From Palaemon carinicauda (Eukaryota > Arthropoda > Malacostraca > Decapoda > Palaemonidae), in the NCBI RefSeq assembly GCF_036898095.1, contig NC_090736.1, forward strand, positions 15,490,238 through 15,554,237: DNA of 64,000 nt, read 5' to 3'. Below, piece by piece: positions 52,718 to 63,140 of this stretch (position 1 is its first letter; each line of letters opens with the position of its first letter). The notes below the pieces were generated by a model. That model was not told the DNA's origin and searched no databases. It saw only the letters and a list, made by a program, of their open reading frames with translations. The position numbers and the translations under genes are program-made.

Positions 52718-55069
52718 TGTAAAAGAAAGAGATCATGAGTATATGGAAGGCATAAGAATGACTTACATTACTCTAAGGTTAAATTTTAAGTAGTTAAACT
52801 TTCACTTAACAGTAAATAATTCATGAATATTGTAATGTTTGAGAAGAGGAGCGGGAAAAGGAAGTAGATAGACACATACTTGTGAATCCCGCCCAGTCGG
52901 TTACAGTAACCTTATCAATAGGCAATTTCATTTGTGACCGAGGGACACAAAACGGAAATCCTAATGGATCACCGTGGTGGGTAGAAGCTAAGTTCTAGCA
53001 GAGATTGCCTGCGAGGTGTATCAGGAACTGAGACCACTCAGATCCTTGGGTTAAAGGGGTAGTAGGAGACCCCGTATAGATCTAGGTTCCGGCAACCGAC
53101 CGTGCTAAGACACACAGAGTATGCTGGAAATTGTAATGTGCAAGAAGACAGCACAGCCACTAGTAGAATGGTAAGATAATACCTATCTATCGAAGTGGCT
53201 AAGCCATCTGGCTGCAGTGTAGGGCTGTCGGCATGTTGTCGACAGGTAGTAGAAGGGGTGCAAGTCCCTTGGTGCTTCCGGAGGGCGTCGGCAGACCGGC
53301 GGAACGCCGGAGGCCGCTCCAGCAGGGTGTAAGGCATTAAGGCAGACACATTGAGGATCTAAGCATAATACCAACTTGGCGGCCGCCGGCACAGCAGCGG
53401 CACTCCGGCGGGATGTGACGGCTCCAGCAGCCGAAGGCTGACGGCTTGGTGATCAGTTCATAAGATAAAGCAGAATTTGGTAGAATACCCAGACCGCCGG
53501 CAATCAATGCCGGCACGCCGGAGGCCGGCCCGAAGGGGTGGGCCATCAGCTGTATGCCGACGGAAGGCGGCAGCCCTCCGGCACACGGAAGGCTGGCGAC
53601 TTAGAGGAGGGAGGGTATCTCATGAGTGTGTCACCAAAGGGTAGGGCGGTATCGTCGGCAGTAGAGGCGGCAAGGGACCGGCACCAGGGTAGATAGAGAG
53701 ACAGATAAGGAGGGATTGGAGGGGTAAGACCACATACCCCTCTGATAGCCCTCCTGAGAGAGTGTACCCATGATAGGAGTAGGTCCTAACATCCAATGCC
53801 AGGGGGCCGGCAGTCGGCCGGGTGCCAGGGTAACCCAAGGGAGGGTTAGGGTACACTCAAGAGGGGGGAACCCCTGTTGGACAAATCGCTGCCAGTGGCT
53901 AACCCCATAGGAAGCTATGAAGGGTATATGTATCAGAGCGGCCTGCTCAACAGGAGATCAAGATAGCCCTATCACTCCACCCAAGGGAGGAGTTGTAGGA
54001 CTAGGGACAGATGTGTATAGGCTAGCCTACACCAAGGGATAGGTGGGGAGGGAGAAGAAGAGGGGTCTTCCATAGGGGAGGCTCTGTACAAGAACGGCCA
54101 CCAAGGAAGGGAGGACACTCCCTAGCCTAGGGTAGGTAACCAGAAGGAGAACGGTGCAAGAGTACCGTCTCAAACTATAACAGTACAGAACTAGCCCCCC
54201 CCCCCCAAGGCCTAACCCAGATAAGGAGTGTTAAATCCCAAGCTAGGTAGGCTGAAAGACACATCGCAAGTTGCATGGAAGGGTAAGTAACCTAACCATA
54301 AGCAACTGAGGAAGGACAGAGCCGTTCCTCTTTCTCGGTCGCAACCCTAAGGGGGGATCATTCCCTTAAGGTAGACAGAGAAGCGATAATTACTCTGATT
54401 GTGGACACGATTCCCCTATATAGAAGGGGGAGCATGGCCACACAGAGGGAATGCCCGTAGGCAGGGGATGAAGGGAGCATATAGGGGTTCCTACATTTAG
54501 GTTAGGGTAGAAAGGTACGCAATCAAACCGGTCCCCTATATGGTCCCTGAAGGCGAAAAACACTTGCATCACAGTTAACAGTATGATAAATAATGCCACT
54601 ATCTTCATAACTTAACCTAGGATCACTGGAATATATCATGCATGAACACAAGAGCTAGGCAATCTAGCCTAGAGGCTAAGCTAGCAATCTAGTATGGGGT
54701 CAGGCGATGACCGGATAATAGAGCGTTAAAACACGATATATGAAGTTCCTAGCTATGAAGACTAAATAACTAACAATATCAATTAGTTAAGAGGCCGGAA
54801 AAGGCTGTTCTGACTAGCTAAATAAGGCATGCAAGAGAACAGCGACGCCATAAAATGGCGTGTCCGGTAGCAGCACAGCTCCGCCACAAAACACGAAATA
54901 TTACGAAAAGTATAAGTTACTTTACGGCCAGTGCTTATTTAAACAATACTGGGACCTGGTACTCAACTTTCCAGAAGAAGGCGAGGCAGAAGGTAGCACA
55001 TAATGGAGATGCAAGTCGATAAAAATCGCACAAGGGGGAAATCCGTCTAAGCAAGGGAGCTACAAGCAG
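52718..55069 (-). other. element F leader region
   Basis: Homologous to 32206-34496 of E, including the GCCGGC-rich part (53250-53700) and, next to the Ty3/gypsy insertion, the splice-acceptor-like CTCTTTCTTTTACAG on the minus strand. No conserved gene. Confidence 0.55.
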
Positions 55070-55426
55070 AAGGATGAGGACGGACGTGACGTCATTTAGC
55101 AATGGCGCCCGTTTGTTTACGTTTCGAGTACCAAAAGTAGCCACGGAGGAGTGTAACTGTGGAACGGCTCCCCAGTTATTCTCCACCTTTCCATATCGAA
55201 GTGTTAACTCTATATGGGGTGCAGATAGCTATGTGGCGTGTTAATACATGCGTCCCCTGTTGATATACGATGTCTTAAAGGGAAACCTTTAGGATACTCG
55301 CACCAGAAGTAAGAATTCTGTGATAACCTGTGGTTTAATTCTCTGGGAATATCCTTGTAGTTAATATACCCAAGAAAGCTACCAAAAGGAACCTTCCATC
55401 AGGACGTCATGGCTTGAGCCCAAAAA
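55070..55426 (-). repeat. element F left (5') inverted terminal repeat
   Basis: Matches 31850-32205 of E in reverse and 41684-42075 of F as an inverted repeat. CRE site TGACGTCA at 55087-55094. It ends GGCTTGAGCCCAAAAA. Confidence 0.9.
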
Positions 55427-55691
55427 TATCAATAATAATCTGCTAATTATATGTGAGCGTATTCTTAATACCGTCACCTTAAGATCAGCTGACTGCTAAC
55501 TAAAGGAAAAAAGAAAAAGATAATTGCTGTTGCTAAAATGCATCTTAAATTAATAATACAAAAAAAAAACTTAAAGCTCAGTTAACATCGAGAACCTTGA
55601 TTGTTAAACTACTTCCAGTACATATACCTGTACGTTATGTTGTTTGCCAGAAGTAGAGATCAGCATAGTATACAGTTATATATGTATAAAT

Positions 55692-55692
<1 letters not shown>

Positions 55693-55760
<68 letters not shown>
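55693..55760. repeat. (AG)n microsatellite
   Basis: Uninterrupted AG run. A second tract of the same kind lies at 55847-55916. Both follow a similar sequence (TATGTATAAATATGGAAGAG and TGTGTATAAGTATGGCAGAG), so the pair arose by duplication of about 155 bp. Confidence 0.93.
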
Positions 55761-55764
<4 letters not shown>

Positions 55765-55843
55765 AACCTACCGTCGGACTTAGATATAAACTTAGTACAC
55801 ATCCATATTGTATGTACTATTTAATTTATATGTGTATAAGTAT

Positions 55844-55846
<3 letters not shown>

Positions 55847-55916
<70 letters not shown>
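55847..55916. repeat. (AG)n microsatellite, second copy
   Basis: Uninterrupted AG run after GTATGGCAGAG, the duplicate of the tract at 55693. Confidence 0.93.
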
Positions 55917-55917
<1 letters not shown>

Positions 55918-56113
55918 CCTATGCATATGTCCAAGTAATGACTAATAATAAAAGCTAATGTATAAACGAAATGTATGAAAAGTGTGATAGGTTATAGCAT
56001 ATTAGTTCTGATATAATATTCATTTTGGAGATATTTTGAATAAAATGAGAAATTATATAAACGATACCCATTGTTATTTCTATTTGCTCTATTCTCGGTA
56101 GCGACAAATAGAG

Positions 56114-56117
<4 letters not shown>

Positions 56118-56176
<59 letters not shown>

Positions 56177-56330
56177 TGCTAAGCTACAGCCCTAGTTGGA
56201 GAAGCAGGATGCTATGACCACAAGGGATCCAACAGGGAAAATAGCTTAGTGAAAAAAGAAAAAAAAAGGAAATAAGGTAACAAAGAAGTCAGTAATTAAC
56301 AATTGTTAAAATGTATCCGAAATCGAAAAC
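56118..56330 (-). repeat. LINE 3' end, reverse orientation, with (ATT)n tail
   Basis: (ATT)n at 56118-56175 followed by GCTAAGCTACAGCCCTAGTT and CCAACAGGGAAAATAGC, the reverse complement of the LINE end at 20430-20520. No coding part present. The right edge is approximate. Confidence 0.7.
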
Positions 56331-56574
56331 AAAGGTACAAAAATGTTTTAATAAAGAACAATCAACTTTTCTTAAAACATGATTTTGTTAAGAATGCGAT
56401 AATGTTGTCTGCTAAAACTAATAGTCGGCTGACGAAATTGAATGCCGGGTATTAAATTACGATAAAAAGTAAACTTATACAGTATGAATTTATTTTGTGT
56501 TGTATTTAATTGACACTTTTTAAGGAAACAAAGAATTTTGTTTTTTTCTGCTATGCGTATGTATTGTATGGAAC

Positions 56575-56576
<2 letters not shown>

Positions 56577-56662
<86 letters not shown>
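56577..56662. repeat. (GA)n microsatellite
   Basis: About 85 bp of GA repeats with one interruption near the right end. Confidence 0.93.
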
Positions 56663-56667
<5 letters not shown>

Positions 56668-57357
56668 TATCAGCTGATGAAATCGTATGTTTTATTGTTT
56701 CTTTCACCAACATTAATCCAGGACTACTAACCATAATTCACGATATATTGATCTCAATTTCATTCTTAAACTCAGGGTTATTAAATGTCATAATATATAG
56801 TTAATACAGTTATTTATTTCAGGTAAAATACATTTGATTTACTCGCAATATGAAAAAAATTGGGGGACTTAGTGTCCACATTAGACAAACATTATATATA
56901 AAACACCATTTATTTTTATTGGAACAAATTTTTTCGTATTCACAAATTGACAACGGCCGTTTTCATAAACTACTTAATCGCTGATAGGAGAGAATTGGCT
57001 GCAACAAGTATCCTATCATACTTATGATTACGTGTACACAATATGAATTAAGATAATTTACTAGTATCTAGATTATTAAGTGATTGTTTATTTTTACTTG
57101 GAGGTTGTTCGTTAATAGAAGTAGATCTAGTTGTGTTTAACGTTTCATTTATGAGAACAAAGGTATTATGTTGAATTAGTAAATTTTAATGCCCTTAAAA
57201 TCTTTCAACTTTCAATTGGGTTAAAATGTTATTGGTAAACTGTTATTGTAATCTCCATAAATTTAACATCTTGTGGTTAAGAGTAAACCATCTAGACTGT
57301 TAATTAAAGCTTATATTGCATAATGAATACTATACTAGAGACATTTTTTTTTTATTT

Positions 57358-57414
57358 AAATTTTTCTTTCAGGTTTCTCATGTCATTGACAACGCTCTTC
57401 AGCAAGTAATCTAA
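57358..57414 (+). other. candidate 3' splice site and short terminal exon
   Basis: A pyrimidine-rich tract ending CTTTCAG (to 57372) is followed by a 13-codon open stretch (VSHVIDNALQQVI) ending in TAA at 57412-57414. It could be the last coding exon of a host gene whose upstream exons lie outside or far left of the transposon cluster. No homology was recognised and no good poly(A) signal was found nearby. Confidence 0.2.
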
Positions 57415-58639
57415 TGTTAGATCCTGGGAGAAAGTTGCAAGTGTTGGAATATGACCCCAAGTATCTAAAACAACTTATGGAGCCTGGAAGGTGCAGAAGT
57501 CTTGTGGAAGATGGAAAAAAACAACTCTGATATTGAACATTGAAGATGTAAAAACTTATCAACAGCATTAAGCATTAAGCACGTAATCCTTGGTAACCAG
57601 GAAAGCTCATTTCATAATGTTAATTGTACCAGAACTTCTTTAGTTATGTTGAAAGTGGAGCGTACGGTTGTGCACTGTAATTAATCTGGTAAATCTCTTT
57701 TTAAATAGTATCAAGGTTGGGAATTAGATGTTGAATGTTAAATTAATTTTGGTGAGCTGAATAATTCAGATTAAGGTTGTATACTGTAGTTAGAAATTTA
57801 TTTTGAAAGCTTTGGAACAGGGAAGATGAACTTCATCATCAGTTGGAAAACTGAGTCATATACTTAGCATTTATTGGAACATTAATCCCTTACTTTCTAT
57901 TTGTCGTTAATAGTCGCTTCATGGTTTGAAAAGCACATGAAATAACTACTACATTTCCAGTGTTGTCAATTATGCCTAATTGAGTTGTATTCCGTTAAAA
58001 TTGAAATGAATATCACTAATATATTACAATTTAAATGTCAGGTGAGACTTGGTGTTATATTTTACTCAATTTGATTTAGACAATTTCTTGCACTTGTGAG
58101 TTGTAGGTCTTCCATAGGGTACTCTTAAAACAATACTGTACTATAATGCAAGCAACCATAGCTAGATTTCCCATATTGTTACTACACTATTGTTAGAATC
58201 TGAAATTTTACTCATGTGCTGGATATGATACTGCTTTTGGGAGAGTTGGTGATAATTCTGTATTTTTCAATATTTAACTTAGCCGGTGATTATAATAGCT
58301 GCAACTCTGTTGCTCGACAGAAAACTCTAAGGTAAAACTCGCCAGCGATCGCTACACATGTAGCGGGTGTGCCCAACAGCGCCATCTGTCGTCCAGATAC
58401 CCAGTACTCAATGTAAACAAAGACACTATTTTCTCTCTGTCGTGCTAACGACAAGACGTACTTACTCGCTGTTGCTAAACTGGAGTTTTTTCACAACTAA
58501 TTGGTGAAGTACATTATTCTAGTTTTGAGCTTTCGCTGTGCAAGGTTTCTCTTCACAAATCCTTGAACTCTTTTTGATAACGGATTCTTTGTTGATGACT
58601 TTTTGATAGTTTTTTGAATTCCCCTTTGACCAATTCAAA

Positions 58640-61081
58640 ATGGCTGACCCTTCACAAGTCCCAAAATTTAGGAAGTGCAATGCTAGGGACTGTTCAAGGC
58701 GTCTTCCGAAGGCTTCTATCGACCCTCACACTGTTTGTTCCAATTGTCGGGATAAAACCTGTCAATTGGAAGATCGGTGTGAGGAGTGCGTTGGGCTTTC
58801 GGAATTCGATTTTATCGAATTCCAAAAGTATACACGTAGGCTAGAGAGAGATAGAGTTAGGAGAAGTTCCTCTCGTTCTATCGATATTTCCTCTCCTCAT
58901 GCCCCACAACCTATTCCTTCCCCTGTAGTGGTTGCTCCTAATCCCCCTCCTGGCACTCAGGAACCTTCGATGGCTGATATGATGCGTGCCATCCAAGCTC
59001 TGGGTGAGAGAGTTGAGTCCCTTGCTAGTGACCGTAATCAACTTATGGCGGATGTGAAGGAGCTGAAGTGCAAAAGTGCAGTGGGAAGTGTTAAAGTGAG
59101 TGATAGTGTTGTGGATAGTGTTGCGCTTGAGGGTTCGTCTGTTCGTGCCTGTCGTCCTCCTAGTCCGGGACCTCTTGCAAGCTCCCAAGTCCAGGGGAGA
59201 AGCAATGTCGTACGACAAATGGGTTCGAGAGGCTTTAATCAGCGAACAGACGTTCCCTCCGTGGTATCGGGCGTATCTACCCAAGATCGCCCCTGCCTAA
59301 CTAAGACGAGAGAGCCCATATATACCTCGTCTTCGGAAGGTGTTTCTCGCAAGAAACCCTGAACCAAGGTCTCACGACCGTTAAGGCGCAAGTCGGTCCC
59401 TTCCGCACAAGTCCAACGGCCCAGTTGTAGCCACTGGGTCAGTTCGGACTCGATGCAGTCATCCGATGACTGCTCACCTCCTAAGAGAGGCAAAGCGGTA
59501 CCGCTTCAGACAGTTACACCGTCTGTCGCCGCACCTGCTCCTGTAGACCCTAAGTGGTCTCTACTGCAAGACATGCAGTCTCAGCTAACGTCTCTTATGC
59601 AGGACTTTCGTGCGGAGAAGGTTGCTGCCGCACCAGCTAGTGCAGCTCCTTGCCTACAACCGCCCACACGATCGGTTGTGCGTCCGGTGGACGCTGAGGT
59701 AACCTTCTCACGCACACCAGTTGAGAGAGTTCCGCCACCCATGCGTTCCAGTGTGATCTGCCAGCCGCATGTTGACGTTCAGCGACGCACGGAGGTCTCC
59801 GTTGACGTTCGTGAGGTTCAACAACGTCAGAGTTGTTTTGTTTTGACGCGGTGCGTCAACCTCCGCAACCCAGTGTGGTTGCCACTGCTCACCCACATCA
59901 GTCCAGACAGTCTGGAGTAGACGCTGTGCGTCCCCGCGCTGCTATGGTTGTTGCCAGCTCACAGACTGGGCAACAGTTCCATGACGTTGCGTCCGGCTCA
60001 GTCACGCATGCACCCGTGCGACCGGACTCAGCTTACCAGCCGTTACCCACTCCGTTGCCGTTCCCTCATCAGTTATCGGATGAGGGACTCTCTGATGATG
60101 ATGTTGCTGCACACGTAGATGAACCGCATTCAGAACTGGACGAGCCTAAGTCTACGCAACCCTCTTTGGACTTTAGGAAAGTTTTGGCCCTGTTCAAAGA
60201 GATGTTTCCGGACCAGTTTGTTTCTGTGGCTCCGCGTTCTCCTCCGTCAGAGTTTGTGTTAGGCATGCCGTCAACCACTCCTGCCTTTACTAGACTCGTC
60301 CTCGCACGCTCGTCCAAGAGAGCTTTGCGTGTGATAGGAGAATGGCTGCAGTCCAAGAAGAGTTTAGGGAAGACAGCTTTTACGTTTCCCCCTGCTAGAC
60401 TCTCTTCTAGATCGAGCGTCTGGTATGCCACGGGAGAAGTTCTCGGCTTGGGAGTTCCTGCCTCTGCACAGGGCGACTTCTCAAGCCTAGTAGACTCTCC
60501 CCGCCGCCTTGCCATGAGACGCTCAAAGATATGTTGGTCATCTTCGGACCTGGACCACCTGCTGAAAGGTATCTTTAGAGCCTTCGAAGTTTTTAACTTC
60601 TTAGACTGGTGTCTAGGAGCTCTTAAGCAGAAAGATCTCTCCGACAGAGAAGGAGACTTCCTTGCTCATTATGTCCTGCATGGACAAGGCCGTACGTGAT
60701 GGGTCTAATGAGCTTGCTGCATCATTTGTGTCCGGAGTCCTTAAGAAGCGTGAAAACCTATGCTCATTCCTTTCAGCTGGAGTTACACCATGCCAGAGAT
60801 CCGAACTTCTGTTTGCTCCTCTTTCCAAGTGCCTTTTTCCAGAAGACCTGATTAAGGAAATTGCCGCTTCTTTGATACAGAAGGACACTCACGATCTTGT
60901 TGCGTCCTCCGCTTGCAAAGCCACCCCTTTGCCTACCTTGTCAGCTAGACCAAGGATGGACACTCCAGCGTCCCGTTTTATTCCGCCCTTTCGTGGCAGA
61001 GCCTCCAGCAGAGGAGGTGCTCGTGCCGAAGGGAAACGAGGAAAGAAGAAAGGAACCAAGTCCTTTAAGGGCAGAGTCTGA
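58640..61081 (+). pseudogene. gag: element G gag-like gene, broken
   Basis: The ATG at 58640 starts MADPSQVPKFRKC, with a Cys cluster (C, C, DPHTVCSNC, C, CEEC) like A and B. A TGA at 59360-59362 interrupts the frame, which reopens in the same phase and ends at 59920. The next part (59833-about 60655) is in another frame and holds the conserved TGEVLGLGVPASAQGDF. A further shift near 60655 leads to the C-terminal part (KAVRDGSNELAA) and a basic tail (RGGARAEGKRGKKKG) ending with TGA at 61079-61081. Function as structural protein inferred. Confidence 0.78.
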
Positions 61082-63140
61082 CTGCCAGCTTCTTCAGACA
61101 GCAGTGGGAGCCAGACTCAAGAACTTCTGGCAGACCTGGGAAAAGAGAGGCGCAGATGCACAATCTGTGAAGTTGCTCAGAGAGGGGTACAAGATCCCGT
61201 TTGTACGGAAACCCCCTCTAGGAACGTCTCCCATCGATCTCTCTCCCAGGTACAGAGAGGAAGACAAGAGACGAGCCTTGAAACAGGAAGTGTCTCTTTT
61301 ACTAGAGAAGGGAGCGGTGGTCAAAGTCTCGGACCATCAAACCCCGGGATTCTACAACCGACTCTTCTTGGTGTCAAAGAAGACAGGAGGGTGGAGGCCG
61401 GTGCTAGACGTCAGTGCTCTGAATGTCTTTGTCACAAAGCAGACGTTTTCCATGGAGACCACAAAGTCGGTTCTAGCAGCGGTCAGAAGGGAAGACTGGA
61501 TGGTCTCTTTAGACCTAAGGGACGCCTACTTCCACGTCCCCATCCACCCGGACTCCCAACCTTTTCTGAGATTCGTTTTCGAAAAGGTTGTCTACCAGTT
61601 TCAAGCCCTGTGCTTTGGCCTAAGCACAGCTCCTCTTGTGTTTACGAGGCTGATGAGGAATGTAGCCAAATTCCTTCATTTAGCGGACATCCGAGCCTCC
61701 CTCTATTTGGACGACTGGCTTCTCAGAGCTTCTTCCAGTCGTCGCTGTCTGAAGGATCTAAAGTGGACTCTAGATCTGACCAAGGAATTGGGTCTCCTTG
61801 TCAATATGGAAAAGTCACAAGTGGTCCCATCCCAAACTATCGTGTATTTAGGGATGGAGATTCACAGTCTAGCTTTTCGGGCTTTTCCGTCGGCCCCCAG
61901 AACAAGCCAAGCCCAGTTATGCATCCAGAACATGCTGAAGAAGGAACGATGTTCAGTCAGGAAGTGGATGAGTCTGATAGGGACGCTATCATCCCTGGAA
62001 CAGTTTGTGTCATTAGGAAGACTACACCTCCGTCCTCTTCAATATCACCTAGCATTTCACTGGAAAAAGGACAAGACGCTAGAAGTGGTCTCGATCCCCA
62101 TTTCCGAGAAGATGAAGTCTTGCCTGACTTGGTGGAAGGACAGTATCAGCCTCAGAGAGGGTCTGCCCCTGGCTGTTCAGACTCCCAACCACGTTCTCTT
62201 CTCGGACGCATCGGACGTAGGCTGGGGCGCGACATTAGACGGTCGGGAATGTTCGGGATTATGGAACTCGAGTCAAAGGACAATGCATATCAACTGCAAG
62301 GAGCTACTGGCAGTACATCTGGCCTTGAAAAGCTTCAAGTCTCTCCTTCAAGGCAAAGTGGTGGAGGTGAACTCGGACAACACCACGGCTTTGGCGTACA
62401 TATCCAAGCAAGGAGGGACCCACTCACTGACGTTGTACGAGATAGCAAGGGACCTGCTCATCTGGTCAAAAGGTCAAAACATATCGCTAGTAACGAGGTT
62501 CATCCAAGGCAACTTGAATGTCATGGCAGATTGTCTCAGTCGGAAGGGACAAGTAATTCCAACAGAATGGACCCTCCACAAGGATGTATGCAAGAGACTT
62601 TGGGCCACTTGGGGCCAACCAACCATAGATCTCTTTGCAACCTCGATGACCAAGAGGCTCCCAATATATTGCTCACCAATCCCGGACCCAGCAGCAGTTC
62701 ATATAGATGCCTTTCTCCTAGATTGGTCACATCTAGATCTATATGCATTCCCACCGTTCAAGATTGTCAACAAGGTACTGCAGAAGTTCGCCTCTCACGA
62801 AGGGACAAGGTTGACGCTAGTTGCTCCCCTCTGGCCCGCGAGAGAATGGTTCACCGAGGTACTTCGATGGCTAGTAGACGTTCCCAGAACTCTTCCTCTA
62901 AGGGTGGACCTTCTACGTCAGCCACACGTAAAGAAGGTACACCAAAGCCTCCACGCTCTTCGTCTGACTGCCTTCAGACTATCGAAAGACTCTCGAGAGC
63001 TAGAGGCTTTTCGAAGGAGGCAGCCAGTGCGATTGCAAGAGCAAGGAGAACATCCACCCTTAGAGTCTACCAATCGAAGTGGGAGATCTTCCGAAACTGG
63101 TGCAAGTCAGTATCTATATCCTCGACCAGTACCTCTGTAA
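60897..63140 (+). CDS. element G RT-RNase H-methyltransferase-like protein
   Basis: An uninterrupted frame of 747 codons; real homology starts near residue 68 (VGARLKNFW), since the first part overlaps gag. RT: VLDVSALNVFV, SLDLRDAYFHVPIHP, CFGLSTAPLVFTR, YLDDWL at residues 270-275. RNase H: LFSDASDVGWGA near 435, HINCKELLAVHLAL, NSDNTTALAYI, VMADCLSR. Methyltransferase-like segment: IDLFATS near 578, YAFPPF near 618, LVAPLWP. It would make element DNA from RNA. The best preserved enzyme of the A/G family here. The end overlaps the recombinase gene by nearly 300 bp. Confidence 0.9.
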   Translation: MLRPPLAKPPLCLPCQLDQGWTLQRPVLFRPFVAEPPAEEVLVPKGNEERRKEPSPLRAESDCQLLQTAVGARLKNFWQTWEKRGADAQSVKLLREGYKIPFVRKPPLGTSPIDLSPRYREEDKRRALKQEVSLLLEKGAVVKVSDHQTPGFYNRLFLVSKKTGGWRPVLDVSALNVFVTKQTFSMETTKSVLAAVRREDWMVSLDLRDAYFHVPIHPDSQPFLRFVFEKVVYQFQALCFGLSTAPLVFTRLMRNVAKFLHLADIRASLYLDDWLLRASSSRRCLKDLKWTLDLTKELGLLVNMEKSQVVPSQTIVYLGMEIHSLAFRAFPSAPRTSQAQLCIQNMLKKERCSVRKWMSLIGTLSSLEQFVSLGRLHLRPLQYHLAFHWKKDKTLEVVSIPISEKMKSCLTWWKDSISLREGLPLAVQTPNHVLFSDASDVGWGATLDGRECSGLWNSSQRTMHINCKELLAVHLALKSFKSLLQGKVVEVNSDNTTALAYISKQGGTHSLTLYEIARDLLIWSKGQNISLVTRFIQGNLNVMADCLSRKGQVIPTEWTLHKDVCKRLWATWGQPTIDLFATSMTKRLPIYCSPIPDPAAVHIDAFLLDWSHLDLYAFPPFKIVNKVLQKFASHEGTRLTLVAPLWPAREWFTEVLRWLVDVPRTLPLRVDLLRQPHVKKVHQSLHALRLTAFRLSKDSRELEAFRRRQPVRLQEQGEHPPLESTNRSGRSSETGASQYLYPRPVPL

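Larger units (their letters stand above)
41684..55426 (-). mobile_element. DIRS-type retrotransposon F, inverted relative to E
   Basis: Same family and gene order as E, on the minus strand. It is about 8.9 kb after subtracting the nested Ty3/gypsy element (47858-52713 plus a 4-bp duplication). The 5' end is at 55426, the 3' end at 41684. ICR at 42153-42245. Gag and recombinase are broken at other places than in E; the RT gene is uninterrupted. Confidence 0.9.
55427..58254. other. intergenic or intronic DNA; no complete gene
   Basis: AT-rich, with microsatellites, a LINE tail and one acceptor-like sequence listed separately. Nothing else recognised. Confidence 0.5.
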
